NCBI GenBank assembly: GCA_028289455.1
Contig: JANQPN010000079.1
Span: 1 to 64,000, forward strand
Source of the DNA: Wenzhouxiangellaceae bacterium
Lineage (GTDB): Bacteria; Pseudomonadota; Gammaproteobacteria; Xanthomonadales; Wenzhouxiangellaceae
Length of the DNA: 64,000 nt
Direction of reading: 5' to 3'
Shown: positions 32,586-40,988 of the stretch, in pieces
Position numbering within the stretch: the first letter of the stretch is position 1
Layout: the number at the start of each line of letters is the position of its first letter
Position numbers and translations under genes: made by a program
Notes under the pieces: model-generated
Seen by the model: the letters and a program-made list of their open reading frames with translations, nothing else
Database searches by the model: none
What the model was told of the DNA's origin: nothing

Positions 32586-34421
32586 ATGAAAGCAATCAAC
32601 AAAAACATCAAAACAACCCGCCGTTTCCGCCGCAGCTGTCTGAGTACGGCAATTTCCGGCGCCCTTATCCTGGGTGGACTGGGCTTAGCCGGTAGCGCTG
32701 CAGCGCTGGAGTTTGATCTGAGTGATGAGTGGACTGCAAGGCTTGATACCACGATTACCTATGGTATCGGTATCCGCGTTCAGGAACGTGATGAAGACCT
32801 GGTCGGTTTCGCCAATCTACTGGAAAATCCGAGTGCTTTGACTACCCAGGAACTGATCGATTTACCATTCGGCCAGTTCTCGGTGAATGGTGATGACGGC
32901 AACCAGAATTATGATCAATGGGATTTGTACACCAACCAGGTACGCGTAACCAGTGAACTGGATGTGACCAACGGCCAGTTCGGCGGATTTTTCAGAGCCA
33001 CTTACTACTATGACTTTGAAAATGAAAACCGCTCTGAGCTGTCGGATACTGCCAAACGGTTTGTCGGTACCGATCTGCAGCTGCTGGACGCCTATTTATA
33101 TGGTGATTTCGATATCGGTACCGGTGTCGGCACCCTGCGTGTAGGCCGCCAGGTGGTCAGCTGGGGTGAAAGTACTTTTATTCAGGGTGGTCTGAATGTC
33201 ATCAATCCGGTAAACGTGGCTGCGCTGCGCACCGCCGGTGCAGAATTGCGTAACGCTTTTCTGCCGATTGAGATGATCTGGACCAGCCTCCCGATTACCG
33301 ACACGCTGTCGTTTGAAGGTGTTTACCTACTGGAGTTTGAGCAGATCGATCCTGATCCGGCCGGTACCTATTTCAGCGACAATGATTTTGCCACGCCAGG
33401 TGGTGAATTCGCGATGCTGGGCTTTGGTCTGTTGAGCGATGACCGGCTGCCGGACGGCAGCCTGCCTTTCGGCGCCTTCCCGCGAGTTGCCGACCGAGCG
33501 CCTGGTGATGGCGATGCTCAATTTGGTGCAGCCTTACGCTGGTATGCAGAATCTTTGAACGATACTGAATTCGGTTTCTATTATCTGCATTACAACAGCC
33601 GTCTGCCGTTGATCAGCGGTACTGCAGTAACCAACAGTAATCTGTCCAGTGGCACCTTCTTTGTTGAGTATCCGGAAGGTATCGATTTATTCGGTGTCAG
33701 CTTCAACACCACTCTGGGTGGAACAGTGTCGCTGGCCGGTGAAATCACATACCGTGATAACCAGCCATACCAGATTGATGATGTGGAAGTACTGTTTGCC
33801 GGCCTGACACCATTAAACACTGTCATTGCCGAACCAGTGGACCGGTTTGTCAGCCAGTTGGGCGAGTTTGCACCGGGTGAGGAAATCAGTGGATTCATTC
33901 GCCGGGAAGTGACCCAGGCACAATTTACGCTCACACAGATATTGGGCCCGGATAATTTCCTGCAGGCTGATCAGCTGGTACTGCTGGCTGAAGTAGGCGG
34001 CACCAAAGTATGGGATTTGCCCAATCCGGATGTACTGCGTCTGAATGGTCCCAATACCAATACCGGTGGCGGTTTTGATGAAACCACCGGTAATTTACGT
34101 AACCCGATCACTCAGGTGGAAGGTTTCCCGGATTCCTTCAGTTGGGGTTACCGGACAGTGCTGGCGGCAACCTATAACAATGCGATCGGGGCGATTACGC
34201 TGACACCCAGGATTTCCTTCAACCATGATGTGAATGGCACAACCCCGGGTCCCGGCGGGAACTTTATCGAGGGCCGCAAGGCCATAACGCTAGGTGTGAA
34301 TGCCTCATACCTGGCCAGTTGGACGGGTAGTTTGGCATATACCATTAATTTTGGTGCCAAGGAGTTCAACACGTTACATGATCGCGATTTTGTAACGCTG
34401 TCGATCAGTTACGCGTTTTAG
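32586..34421 (+). CDS. DUF1302 family outer-membrane beta-barrel protein
   Basis: 611 residues from ATG 32586 with GGGAG upstream. A long basic leader (KNIKTTRRFRRSC) and ALILGGLGLAGSAAALEF make the signal peptide. DUF1302 hallmarks are LSDEWTARLDTTITYGIGIRVQERD, TLRVGRQVVSWGESTFIQGGLNVINPVN and LRTAGAELRNAFLPIEMIW. The body is alternating amphipathic strands and the last residue is Phe after SISYAF, the signature recognised by the outer-membrane assembly machinery. The family is found with DUF1329 and RND genes and is thought to handle hydrophobic substrates. It starts 11 bases after the lipase stop, so the two are co-translated. Confidence 0.9.
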   Translation: MKAINKNIKTTRRFRRSCLSTAISGALILGGLGLAGSAAALEFDLSDEWTARLDTTITYGIGIRVQERDEDLVGFANLLENPSALTTQELIDLPFGQFSVNGDDGNQNYDQWDLYTNQVRVTSELDVTNGQFGGFFRATYYYDFENENRSELSDTAKRFVGTDLQLLDAYLYGDFDIGTGVGTLRVGRQVVSWGESTFIQGGLNVINPVNVAALRTAGAELRNAFLPIEMIWTSLPITDTLSFEGVYLLEFEQIDPDPAGTYFSDNDFATPGGEFAMLGFGLLSDDRLPDGSLPFGAFPRVADRAPGDGDAQFGAALRWYAESLNDTEFGFYYLHYNSRLPLISGTAVTNSNLSSGTFFVEYPEGIDLFGVSFNTTLGGTVSLAGEITYRDNQPYQIDDVEVLFAGLTPLNTVIAEPVDRFVSQLGEFAPGEEISGFIRREVTQAQFTLTQILGPDNFLQADQLVLLAEVGGTKVWDLPNPDVLRLNGPNTNTGGGFDETTGNLRNPITQVEGFPDSFSWGYRTVLAATYNNAIGAITLTPRISFNHDVNGTTPGPGGNFIEGRKAITLGVNASYLASWTGSLAYTINFGAKEFNTLHDRDFVTLSISYAF

Positions 34422-34463
34422 AGCCGGTTGGCCACTTACATGTTTTTCGGAGGAACAAATCCT

Positions 34464-35816
34464 ATGCGTTATCAATATTCTCTGCTGGTTGCCGGTTGCT
34501 TGATGGCAGCTACAGCCATGGCCGGCCCCAAGCCTGATCAGGTCAATCGACTGGACACAGATTTGACGCCGATGGGTTCTGAGCGTGCCGGAAATGCTGA
34601 TGGCACTATTCCTGCCTGGGATGGCGGCATCAGTACGCCACCGGCCGGCTACACCAAAGGCGATCATCATCCTGATCCATTTCCGGACGATGAAATACTG
34701 TTCACCATCAATGCCGGAAATTATGAACAGTATGCCGATAATCTGTCGCCGGGCCAGATAGCAATGCTGACCCGTTATCCTGACACCTATTACATGAATG
34801 TATATCCCAGCAGGCGGACAGCAGCATTTCCGCAGCGTGTGTATGATGCAACCAAAGAAAATGGAGCAACTGCGACATTGATCAACGATGGTGAAGGTGT
34901 GGCTAATGCCGGCGTGGGTTTCCCGTTTCCATTTCCTGAAGATCCCAAGGAACTGATCTGGAATCACAAGCTGAAATTTAAAGGCATTGGCGGCGTACGT
35001 TACAACACCCAGGCGGCAGTAACTGCAGGCGGCTCGTTTAATTTGGTCAAACTGCGTGAAGAATTTCTGGGTCTTTACTACAAGGAAGGCGAAACAGTAG
35101 AAAGCATCGACAACATCCTACTGTATTTCTTCCAGGAAGTGGAATCACCTGCCCGTTTGGCTGGCAGCATTCTGCTGGTCCATGAAACACTGAATCAGAT
35201 CGAACAGCCGCGTCAGGCATGGGTATACAACCCGGGCCAGCGCCGCGTTCGCCGTGCACCGAATATTGCCTATGACAATCCGGGCACTGCCTCGGATAAT
35301 CTGCGTACCACTGACATGACCGATATGTTCAACGGCGCCACTGACCGGCACAACTGGACTCTGGAAGGCAAAAAGGAAATGTACGTGCCGTATAACTCCT
35401 ATAAAGTTCACTCAGGTGATCTTGACCCGGATGACATGCTGATGGAAGGTCATATGGACCCTGCATTGATGCGTTATGAGCTGCATCGTGTTTACCACGT
35501 TGAAGCAGTACTCAAGGATGGCGAACGTCATATTAATGCACGGCGCAGTTTCTTTATGGATGAAGACAGTTATCAGCCACTGATTGCCGATCATTATGAC
35601 AGCCGCGGTGATATCTGGCGTTTATCAGAAGCGCATTCCATTAATTACTACGAAGTTCCCACATTCTGGACCACTATCGAAGTACATTATGATCTGCAGT
35701 CAGGTCGTTACCTGGCGGTTGGTTTGGACAATGACGATACGGTCAATACCTTCGACCAGGATTTGTCTCCTGCCAACTACACGCCTCAGGCATTGCGTAA
35801 ACGCGGCCGCCGCTGA
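34464..35816 (+). CDS. DUF1329 family periplasmic protein (LolA-like fold)
   Basis: 450 residues from ATG 34464, 9 bases after GGAGGA. Signal peptide YSLLVAGCLMAATAMA. DUF1329 features: LTPMGSERAGNADGTIPAWDGGI near residue 30, YPDTYYMNVYPSRRTAAFPQRVYDATKEN, GGVRYNTQAAVTAGGSF, YNPGQRRVRRAPNIAYDNPG, and RRSFFMDEDSYQPLIADHYDSRGDIWR. Structural homology places the family with LolA/LolB-type lipid or lipoprotein carriers. The likely job is to ferry a hydrophobic molecule across the periplasm between the DUF1302 barrel and the inner-membrane RND protein of the same cluster; that is inference. Confidence 0.9.
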   Translation: MRYQYSLLVAGCLMAATAMAGPKPDQVNRLDTDLTPMGSERAGNADGTIPAWDGGISTPPAGYTKGDHHPDPFPDDEILFTINAGNYEQYADNLSPGQIAMLTRYPDTYYMNVYPSRRTAAFPQRVYDATKENGATATLINDGEGVANAGVGFPFPFPEDPKELIWNHKLKFKGIGGVRYNTQAAVTAGGSFNLVKLREEFLGLYYKEGETVESIDNILLYFFQEVESPARLAGSILLVHETLNQIEQPRQAWVYNPGQRRVRRAPNIAYDNPGTASDNLRTTDMTDMFNGATDRHNWTLEGKKEMYVPYNSYKVHSGDLDPDDMLMEGHMDPALMRYELHRVYHVEAVLKDGERHINARRSFFMDEDSYQPLIADHYDSRGDIWRLSEAHSINYYEVPTFWTTIEVHYDLQSGRYLAVGLDNDDTVNTFDQDLSPANYTPQALRKRGRR

Positions 35817-35824
35817 TTACTGGC

Positions 35825-36985
35825 GTGGCTGGAACAGCGCTGCTGAAGCAAGCATTAACTCGTCGTACTGCTCTCCTATGGAGAGCAGTATTGTTTGGTG
35901 TATTAGCACTATCCTCTGTTGCCATAGCCCAGGAGGAGCCTCAGGAAGTCTCATCGCTGGCTGAAGGCAGTGAAGTCATTCCTGCCAGACTGGCAGATCA
36001 ATCGTTATTACTGGATATTACCGAAGCGGCAGATGGTCGCTTGCTGGTAGTAGGTGAGCGCGGCCATGTGCTGGTGTCTGATGACAGTGGCGACAACTGG
36101 CGGCAGATTCTGAATGTGCCTACCCGGACAACATTGATTTCCGCAACAGCTCAAGGCAACCGGGTTTGGGCGGCAGGACATGACACCACCATTATCGCCA
36201 GTGATGATAACGGGGAAACCTGGTCCGTGCAGTTCGAAGATCCCGGTGGCGATCCACTGATGGACATTGCCTTCGATGAGAACGGCGACGGGATGGCTAT
36301 CGGTGCTTACGGCATTATGTTGCTGGCGGAAAACAATGGGCAGCAATGGACCCAGGAGTTCATGATCGATCTGGTGTTACTGGATGATCCCGGCAGTGAT
36401 GAAGGTGAAACCACAGATCAAGAAGGTGATCTGGATGACAGTGGCTTTCTCGATCAGGACGCAATAGCTGATTTCGAAGATCTGGATGTTGAATATCACC
36501 TCAACAGTCTGTGGCGGCTGGACGCTCAGCAACTGGTGATCGCTGCTGAGGCAGGGCATGGTTATTATTCAGATGATAATGGTGCCAGCTGGCAGATATT
36601 CCGGTTGCCCTATGACGGCTCGCTGTTTGGAGTATTACCGCAGCGGAATAATTCCAACTGTCTGCTGACTTTTGGCCTGCGTGGTAACGTATTGCGCTCG
36701 TGCGATATTGTCACGGGCTGGGAATCGCTGGATAGCGGCGTCAGTTCCAGCCTGTTTGATGCAGCCTACGATGAATCCGGTTATCTGTGGCTGGTCGGCG
36801 CCAACGGCACCTTGTTGCGGATGCGCAATAACGGTCAGTTTGAGCTGATCCCGATGGATACCGGTGATGATTTTAACGGTTTGCTCATCCGCGGTGAACG
36901 GCTGATCATGATTGGCGAATCAGGCGTGCGGACGATATCCATGCCGCATGGCGGAAATGCCGGTTCTGCCGGCACACAGCCTTAA
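35825..36985 (+). CDS. YCF48/BNR-type beta-propeller, periplasmic
   Basis: 386 residues from a GTG at 35825, 8 bases after the DUF1329 stop. Signal peptide AVLFGVLALSSVAIAQ. Propeller blades with SDDSGDNW, ASDDNGETW and YSDDNGASW Asp boxes repeat in the YCF48 manner (photosystem II assembly factor-like; in non-phototrophs a standard member of DUF1302/DUF1329/RND clusters). Residues 186-224 are a strongly acidic insert between blades, rich in Asp and Glu, which may bind calcium. It may act as a scaffold for the envelope complex. The function in this setting is not established. Confidence 0.87.
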   Translation: MAGTALLKQALTRRTALLWRAVLFGVLALSSVAIAQEEPQEVSSLAEGSEVIPARLADQSLLLDITEAADGRLLVVGERGHVLVSDDSGDNWRQILNVPTRTTLISATAQGNRVWAAGHDTTIIASDDNGETWSVQFEDPGGDPLMDIAFDENGDGMAIGAYGIMLLAENNGQQWTQEFMIDLVLLDDPGSDEGETTDQEGDLDDSGFLDQDAIADFEDLDVEYHLNSLWRLDAQQLVIAAEAGHGYYSDDNGASWQIFRLPYDGSLFGVLPQRNNSNCLLTFGLRGNVLRSCDIVTGWESLDSGVSSSLFDAAYDESGYLWLVGANGTLLRMRNNGQFELIPMDTGDDFNGLLIRGERLIMIGESGVRTISMPHGGNAGSAGTQP

Positions 36986-37025
36986 TATTCAACGCTTACT
37001 TTAATTTTATCTGCGAGTCACCCGA

Positions 37026-39536
37026 ATGAACGCACCCGGCAATTCCACTAACGGATTCATTCAATTTGGTCAGCGGCTGGTGTTTGGCGCCAGGCCGATA
37101 ATCTTGATTCTGTTCCTTCTGGGTACGGCAGCGATGCTGTACCAGGCCAGCAAGCTACGCGTAGATGCCGGCTTCATGAAACAGATTCCACTGGAACATG
37201 AATACATGCAGACATTCCTGTTCCATCAGGAATTCGGCGGTGCGAATCGTCTGTTGGTCGCGTTGATGGCCGAAGATGGCGACATGTTCGATGCCGAGTA
37301 TTTCCAATCACTTGAAGATTTGACAGATCGGGTGACTTACATTCCAGGTGTTGACCGTGCCACTGTCCGCTCAATATTTACCCCCAATGTGCGCTTTGTT
37401 GAAGTGGTCGAAGGTGGCTTCTCCGGTGGTAATGTCATTCCATCTGATTTTCGTCCCGACCCGGAGGTGTTTGAAAGAGTCAGGGCGAATATCGTCAAAT
37501 CAGGCGAAATCGGCCGCCTGGTAACCAGTGATTTCAGCGGCGCCATGGTTTGGGCGAATCTGCTGGAAGAAGACCCGTTGACTGGTGAAAAAATCGATTA
37601 TCAGCAGGTTGCAGCTGAACTGGAAACCATCCGTTCGGATTTCCAGAATGAAGCCCATTCGATGCATATTATCGGATTTGCCAAAATTGTTGGTGATATT
37701 GCCGACGGCGCCAGGTCCGTCATCATGTTTTTTGCTTTTGCAATTGTCATCACCCTGATCCTGTTATGGATTTATGCCCGTTCCATCAAGCTGGTGCTGG
37801 CGCCGATGCTGTGCGCCATCGTTGCGGTTATCTGGTGTCTGGGTGGGCTGCAGACCATGGGTTTCGGGATCGATCCAATGAATATCCTGACGCCATTTCT
37901 GATATTTGCCATCGGGGTCAGCCACGGGGTGCAAATGGTCAGTGGCTGGATAGTGGAAAAATATTTCACCGGCAAGTCTCCGACAGAATGCATTGAGGAG
38001 AGCCTGGCGGTTGAATCGTTGCCGATCAATACCAGCCTGGGCGCAGCCAAAGGGGCTTTTGCCCGTCTGCTGGCGCCCGGTGCCATCGCATTGTTAAGCG
38101 ACACCATCGGCTTTTTGACGATTCTGCTGATCGATATCCGCATCATCCAGGAGTTGGCAATCACCGCCAGTGTAGGTGTTGCCGTAATTATTCTGACCAA
38201 TCTGATACTGCTGCCGGTACTGCTTTCCTATGTGAAAATGGGTAATGATGAGGGTTACCGGCAGGCCGCCTATGACCGCGCCGGAACATCAGCACCAATC
38301 TGGGGCTGGGCGGCGACCATGGCCAAACCCGGGCCGGCCAGAGTTGCGCTGGCAGTTGCCGCAGTGCTGTTTGCATTCAGCTTCTGGAAGAGTCACGACG
38401 TTCAGATTGGCGACTCCGAATCCGGGGTGCCGGAGTTGCGCGAAAACTCCCGCTATAACCAGGATGCCCGGCTGATCAGTGAGCGCTTTGCTTTGGGTGT
38501 GGATGTTATCGGCATTATCACCGAGACTGCATCCGAATCCTGCACTGAAGACTATGAAGTGATGCGGCGTATCGATGAAGTGGCCTGGCAGATACGCAAT
38601 GTCGAGGGTGTGCAAAAGGTGCTGACCTTATCGATGGTGGCGAAAATAGTTAATGCCGGCTGGAATGAAGGTAACCCCAACTGGCGGACCCTGTCGCGTG
38701 ACCAATTCATCATGCGTCAGGCCATCAGCGGCATCGAAACCAACACCGGACTGTTGAATGCAGACTGCAGCGCCATGCCGATTCTGGTGTTCACCGAAGA
38801 CCACAAGGCAGAAACCATCAAACGGGTGGTGGCAGAAGTCAAAAATCTGCGTGAACAATACAATCTTTTACCGGAAAGTGTACAACTGGTTTCCCAGGAT
38901 GATGACACCAGTACTGCAGCCGAGGCTGACAGTCCCGCTGATCTGCAGGCCAATGTCTGCGCAGAAGCAGACGAATCCTGTCTTCGGATACGCCTGGCTA
39001 CCGGTAATGTTGGTGTGATGGCTGCCGTGAATGAAGTGATTTCTGCCGCACAGACGCCGATTCTGTTGTGGGTATACAGCGCTATTGTGGTGCTGTGCCT
39101 GATTACATTCCGCTCGATTGCCGCGACCCTGGCAATAGTACTGCCGTTGGCCCTGGTGTCTTATCTGGCGTATACCGTAATGGCGCTGCTTGGCATTGGC
39201 TTGAAGGTCAATACACTACCGGTGGTGGCATTGGGTGTGGGGATCGGTGTTGATTACGGCATCTATATTTACAGCCGGCTGCAGAGCCTGCTGAAGGAGG
39301 GCTGTCCTCTGGATGTGGCGTATTATCGGACCCTGCGTTTGACCGGCAGGGCAGTACTGTTTACTGCGGTTACCCTGGCGGTTGGCGTTGGCACATGGCT
39401 GTTCTCACCACTGAAATTCCAGGCCGATATGGGTCTGCTGCTGGCGTTCTTCTTCCTGTTGAATATGATCGCCGCGATATTATTGCTGCCGGCATTATGT
39501 CAGGTGTTACTGTCGAAAAAAGCGAAAAACGCCTGA
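37026..39536 (+). CDS. MMPL/RND-superfamily permease of the DUF1302-DUF1329 cluster
   Basis: 836 residues, about 12 helices in two halves (1+5+1+5), with periplasmic domains after helices 1 and 7. Signatures: KLRVDAGFMKQIPLEHEYMQTF after the first helix, FGIDPMNILTPFLIFAIGVSHGVQM in the first half and LPVVALGVGIGVDYGIYIYSRL in the second, the classic GxxxDY proton-relay site. Shorter than AcrB, it belongs to the MMPL-like exporters that move lipids. The second periplasmic loop has several cysteines (ESCTEDY, ADCSAM, NVCAEADESC) that could form disulfides. It starts 40 bases after the propeller gene and ends the operon. Confidence 0.9.
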   Translation: MNAPGNSTNGFIQFGQRLVFGARPIILILFLLGTAAMLYQASKLRVDAGFMKQIPLEHEYMQTFLFHQEFGGANRLLVALMAEDGDMFDAEYFQSLEDLTDRVTYIPGVDRATVRSIFTPNVRFVEVVEGGFSGGNVIPSDFRPDPEVFERVRANIVKSGEIGRLVTSDFSGAMVWANLLEEDPLTGEKIDYQQVAAELETIRSDFQNEAHSMHIIGFAKIVGDIADGARSVIMFFAFAIVITLILLWIYARSIKLVLAPMLCAIVAVIWCLGGLQTMGFGIDPMNILTPFLIFAIGVSHGVQMVSGWIVEKYFTGKSPTECIEESLAVESLPINTSLGAAKGAFARLLAPGAIALLSDTIGFLTILLIDIRIIQELAITASVGVAVIILTNLILLPVLLSYVKMGNDEGYRQAAYDRAGTSAPIWGWAATMAKPGPARVALAVAAVLFAFSFWKSHDVQIGDSESGVPELRENSRYNQDARLISERFALGVDVIGIITETASESCTEDYEVMRRIDEVAWQIRNVEGVQKVLTLSMVAKIVNAGWNEGNPNWRTLSRDQFIMRQAISGIETNTGLLNADCSAMPILVFTEDHKAETIKRVVAEVKNLREQYNLLPESVQLVSQDDDTSTAAEADSPADLQANVCAEADESCLRIRLATGNVGVMAAVNEVISAAQTPILLWVYSAIVVLCLITFRSIAATLAIVLPLALVSYLAYTVMALLGIGLKVNTLPVVALGVGIGVDYGIYIYSRLQSLLKEGCPLDVAYYRTLRLTGRAVLFTAVTLAVGVGTWLFSPLKFQADMGLLLAFFFLLNMIAAILLLPALCQVLLSKKAKNA

Positions 39537-39550
39537 TCACGTATATCAAC

Positions 39551-39608
39551 CGCCGGTTGCACTATCGGCGGGTTTCAGCCTGAAACTGCAGCTTTGGGAA
39601 ACCCAAAG
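39551..39608. terminator. Three short hairpins in tandem after the RND gene
   Basis: CGCCG...CGGCG (39551-39570), GTTTCA-GCC-TGAAAC (39572-39586) and CTTTGGG-AAA-CCCAAAG (39592-39608) lie end to end in the 78-base gap between convergent genes. None has a U-tract; together they may stop transcription from both sides. Confidence 0.4.
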
Positions 39609-39614
39609 TAAAGA

Positions 39615-40160
39615 TTATTCAACTCTCGTATAAGTGCCGATAAACTTTAGCGGCCAGTGGTCTGGTGGCTCATTGGATTTGTTGACTCTGGTTTCCCAGA
39701 TAAACTTATCACTACTGATAAATTTAATTTGCGACCAGTTCTTAGAAGTAATACCACCCTTTTGTTTGATGGGTGAACCAAACATTTCGAAATTCTTTCC
39801 ATCAGGCGCAATAGAGATAGTCATGAAAAATTTTTCGGGATGGTTTGAGAACATTCCAACCCATTCATACTGATCAGAAATCGAGTTGTAGTTTAGGAAG
39901 TTAAAATAACTTCGCGTTTTGTCTTTTGATGTCCCGGTAGTGGAGCATTGTAAATAGGAACTCTGGAGAACAAGCCGGCAATCGGTAATGCCGGTTTCTG
40001 TGTAGTCAAAGCCCGCCAGTTCAGTGGCCTCATCCGTGAAGCGCCATTTGCCGATAAACATGGCCAGATCCTCGGTGGATTTCTGGACGTTTTCTGTTGC
40101 CAATCCCTCTATGTAGTAAGCATACAGGCCGACAGTTATGAGTAGTATTCGCGGCCACAT
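39615..40160 (-). CDS. Unknown secreted protein, paralogue B of a tandem pair
   Basis: 181 residues with a signal peptide (ILLITVGLYAYYIEGLA). The mature part reads as a small beta-barrel: LAMFIGKWRFTDEATEL opening, DCRLVLQSSYLQCSTTG with a Cys pair, YEWVGMFSNHPEKFFMTISI, NWSQIKFISSDKFIWETRVN and WPLKFIGTYTR at the end. The W-GKW opening and GTYTR close recall lipocalin-like DUF1579 folds. Its ATG overlaps the stop of the preceding paralogue (TAATG on the minus strand). About two thirds of residues are shared with that copy. I do not recognise a named family. Confidence 0.75.
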   Translation of the reverse strand: MWPRILLITVGLYAYYIEGLATENVQKSTEDLAMFIGKWRFTDEATELAGFDYTETGITDCRLVLQSSYLQCSTTGTSKDKTRSYFNFLNYNSISDQYEWVGMFSNHPEKFFMTISIAPDGKNFEMFGSPIKQKGGITSKNWSQIKFISSDKFIWETRVNKSNEPPDHWPLKFIGTYTRVE

Positions 40161-40705
40161 TATTCAATCCTCGTATACGTGCCGATAAATTTCAGCGGCC
40201 AGTGATCTAACGGCTCATTCGATCTGTTTACTCGTGTTTCCCAGACAAATTTATCATCGCTGATGAATTTAATTTGAGACCAGGTTTTAGAAACAAACCC
40301 AGCTTTTTGTTTCATCGGGGCACCATACATTTCCAGGCTTTTTCCATCCGGTGCAATGGTAATGGTCATAAAAACTTTTCCAGGATGGTTGGAAAATACA
40401 CCAACCCACTCGTATTGATCTGTATTAGGGTTATAGTTCAGAAAGTCGAAGTAGCTTCGCGTTTTATCTTTTGAGGTGCCGGTTGCAGAGCATTGTACAT
40501 AGGCATTCTGCAGGGCAAACCGGCACTCGGTAATACCTGTTTCCCGATAATCAATTCCAGCCAGCTCTGTTGCTTCATCCACAAAATTCCATTTACCAAT
40601 AAACATAGCCAAATCCTGCGTGGATTTTTGCTTGTCTTCACTTCCCGTGACGTTTGTATTAAAGGCAACCAGGCTGGCTATTATTACTATTATCCGTGAC
40701 CACAT
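40160..40705 (-). CDS. Unknown secreted protein, paralogue A of a tandem pair
   Basis: 181 residues, the same length as the next gene, aligned without gaps. Signal peptide IIVIIASLVAFNTNVTG; then LAMFIGKWNFVDEATELAG, ECRFALQNAYVQCSATG, YEWVGVFSNHPGKVFMTITI, WSQIKFISDDKFVWETRVNRSNEP and WPLKFIGTYTR. Conserved positions between copies are the aromatic strand residues and both cysteines, while the signal peptide and surface loops have drifted, as expected for a duplication kept under selection. It is the first gene of the pair; no promoter was recognised upstream. Function unknown. Confidence 0.75.
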   Translation of the reverse strand: MWSRIIVIIASLVAFNTNVTGSEDKQKSTQDLAMFIGKWNFVDEATELAGIDYRETGITECRFALQNAYVQCSATGTSKDKTRSYFDFLNYNPNTDQYEWVGVFSNHPGKVFMTITIAPDGKSLEMYGAPMKQKAGFVSKTWSQIKFISDDKFVWETRVNRSNEPLDHWPLKFIGTYTRIE

Positions 40706-40893
40706 AACTCGACCTTATTATTGTTGATTAGGGTTTTAAGGCTAGCACTTGTCTGTAATGGAAAGGCGTGTTCAATCGGTGAGCTGCACTCTCCTAGAGA
40801 TAGATAGGATATCGAGCTTGTAGTAAGGGATGAGTACGGTCCGCCCTGTATGATCTCTCAAAGATTAATGGCGTGCATTAATGATCAGTGCAT

Positions 40894-40922
40894 AAAAAAG
40901 CCAAGGATTCGAATCCTTGGCT
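40894..40922 (-). terminator. Rho-independent terminator of the subtilisin gene
   Basis: A 24-bp perfect palindrome (AGCCAAGGATTC and its complement, 40899-40922) is followed on the minus strand by six T (complement of 40894-40899). It lies 67 bases beyond the subtilisin stop codon. Confidence 0.85.
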
Positions 40923-40988
40923 AATCTATGAAATGCGATGCTATTGATTAATCAAAATCAGATCATCAATATGATTTTTGACTGTTTA

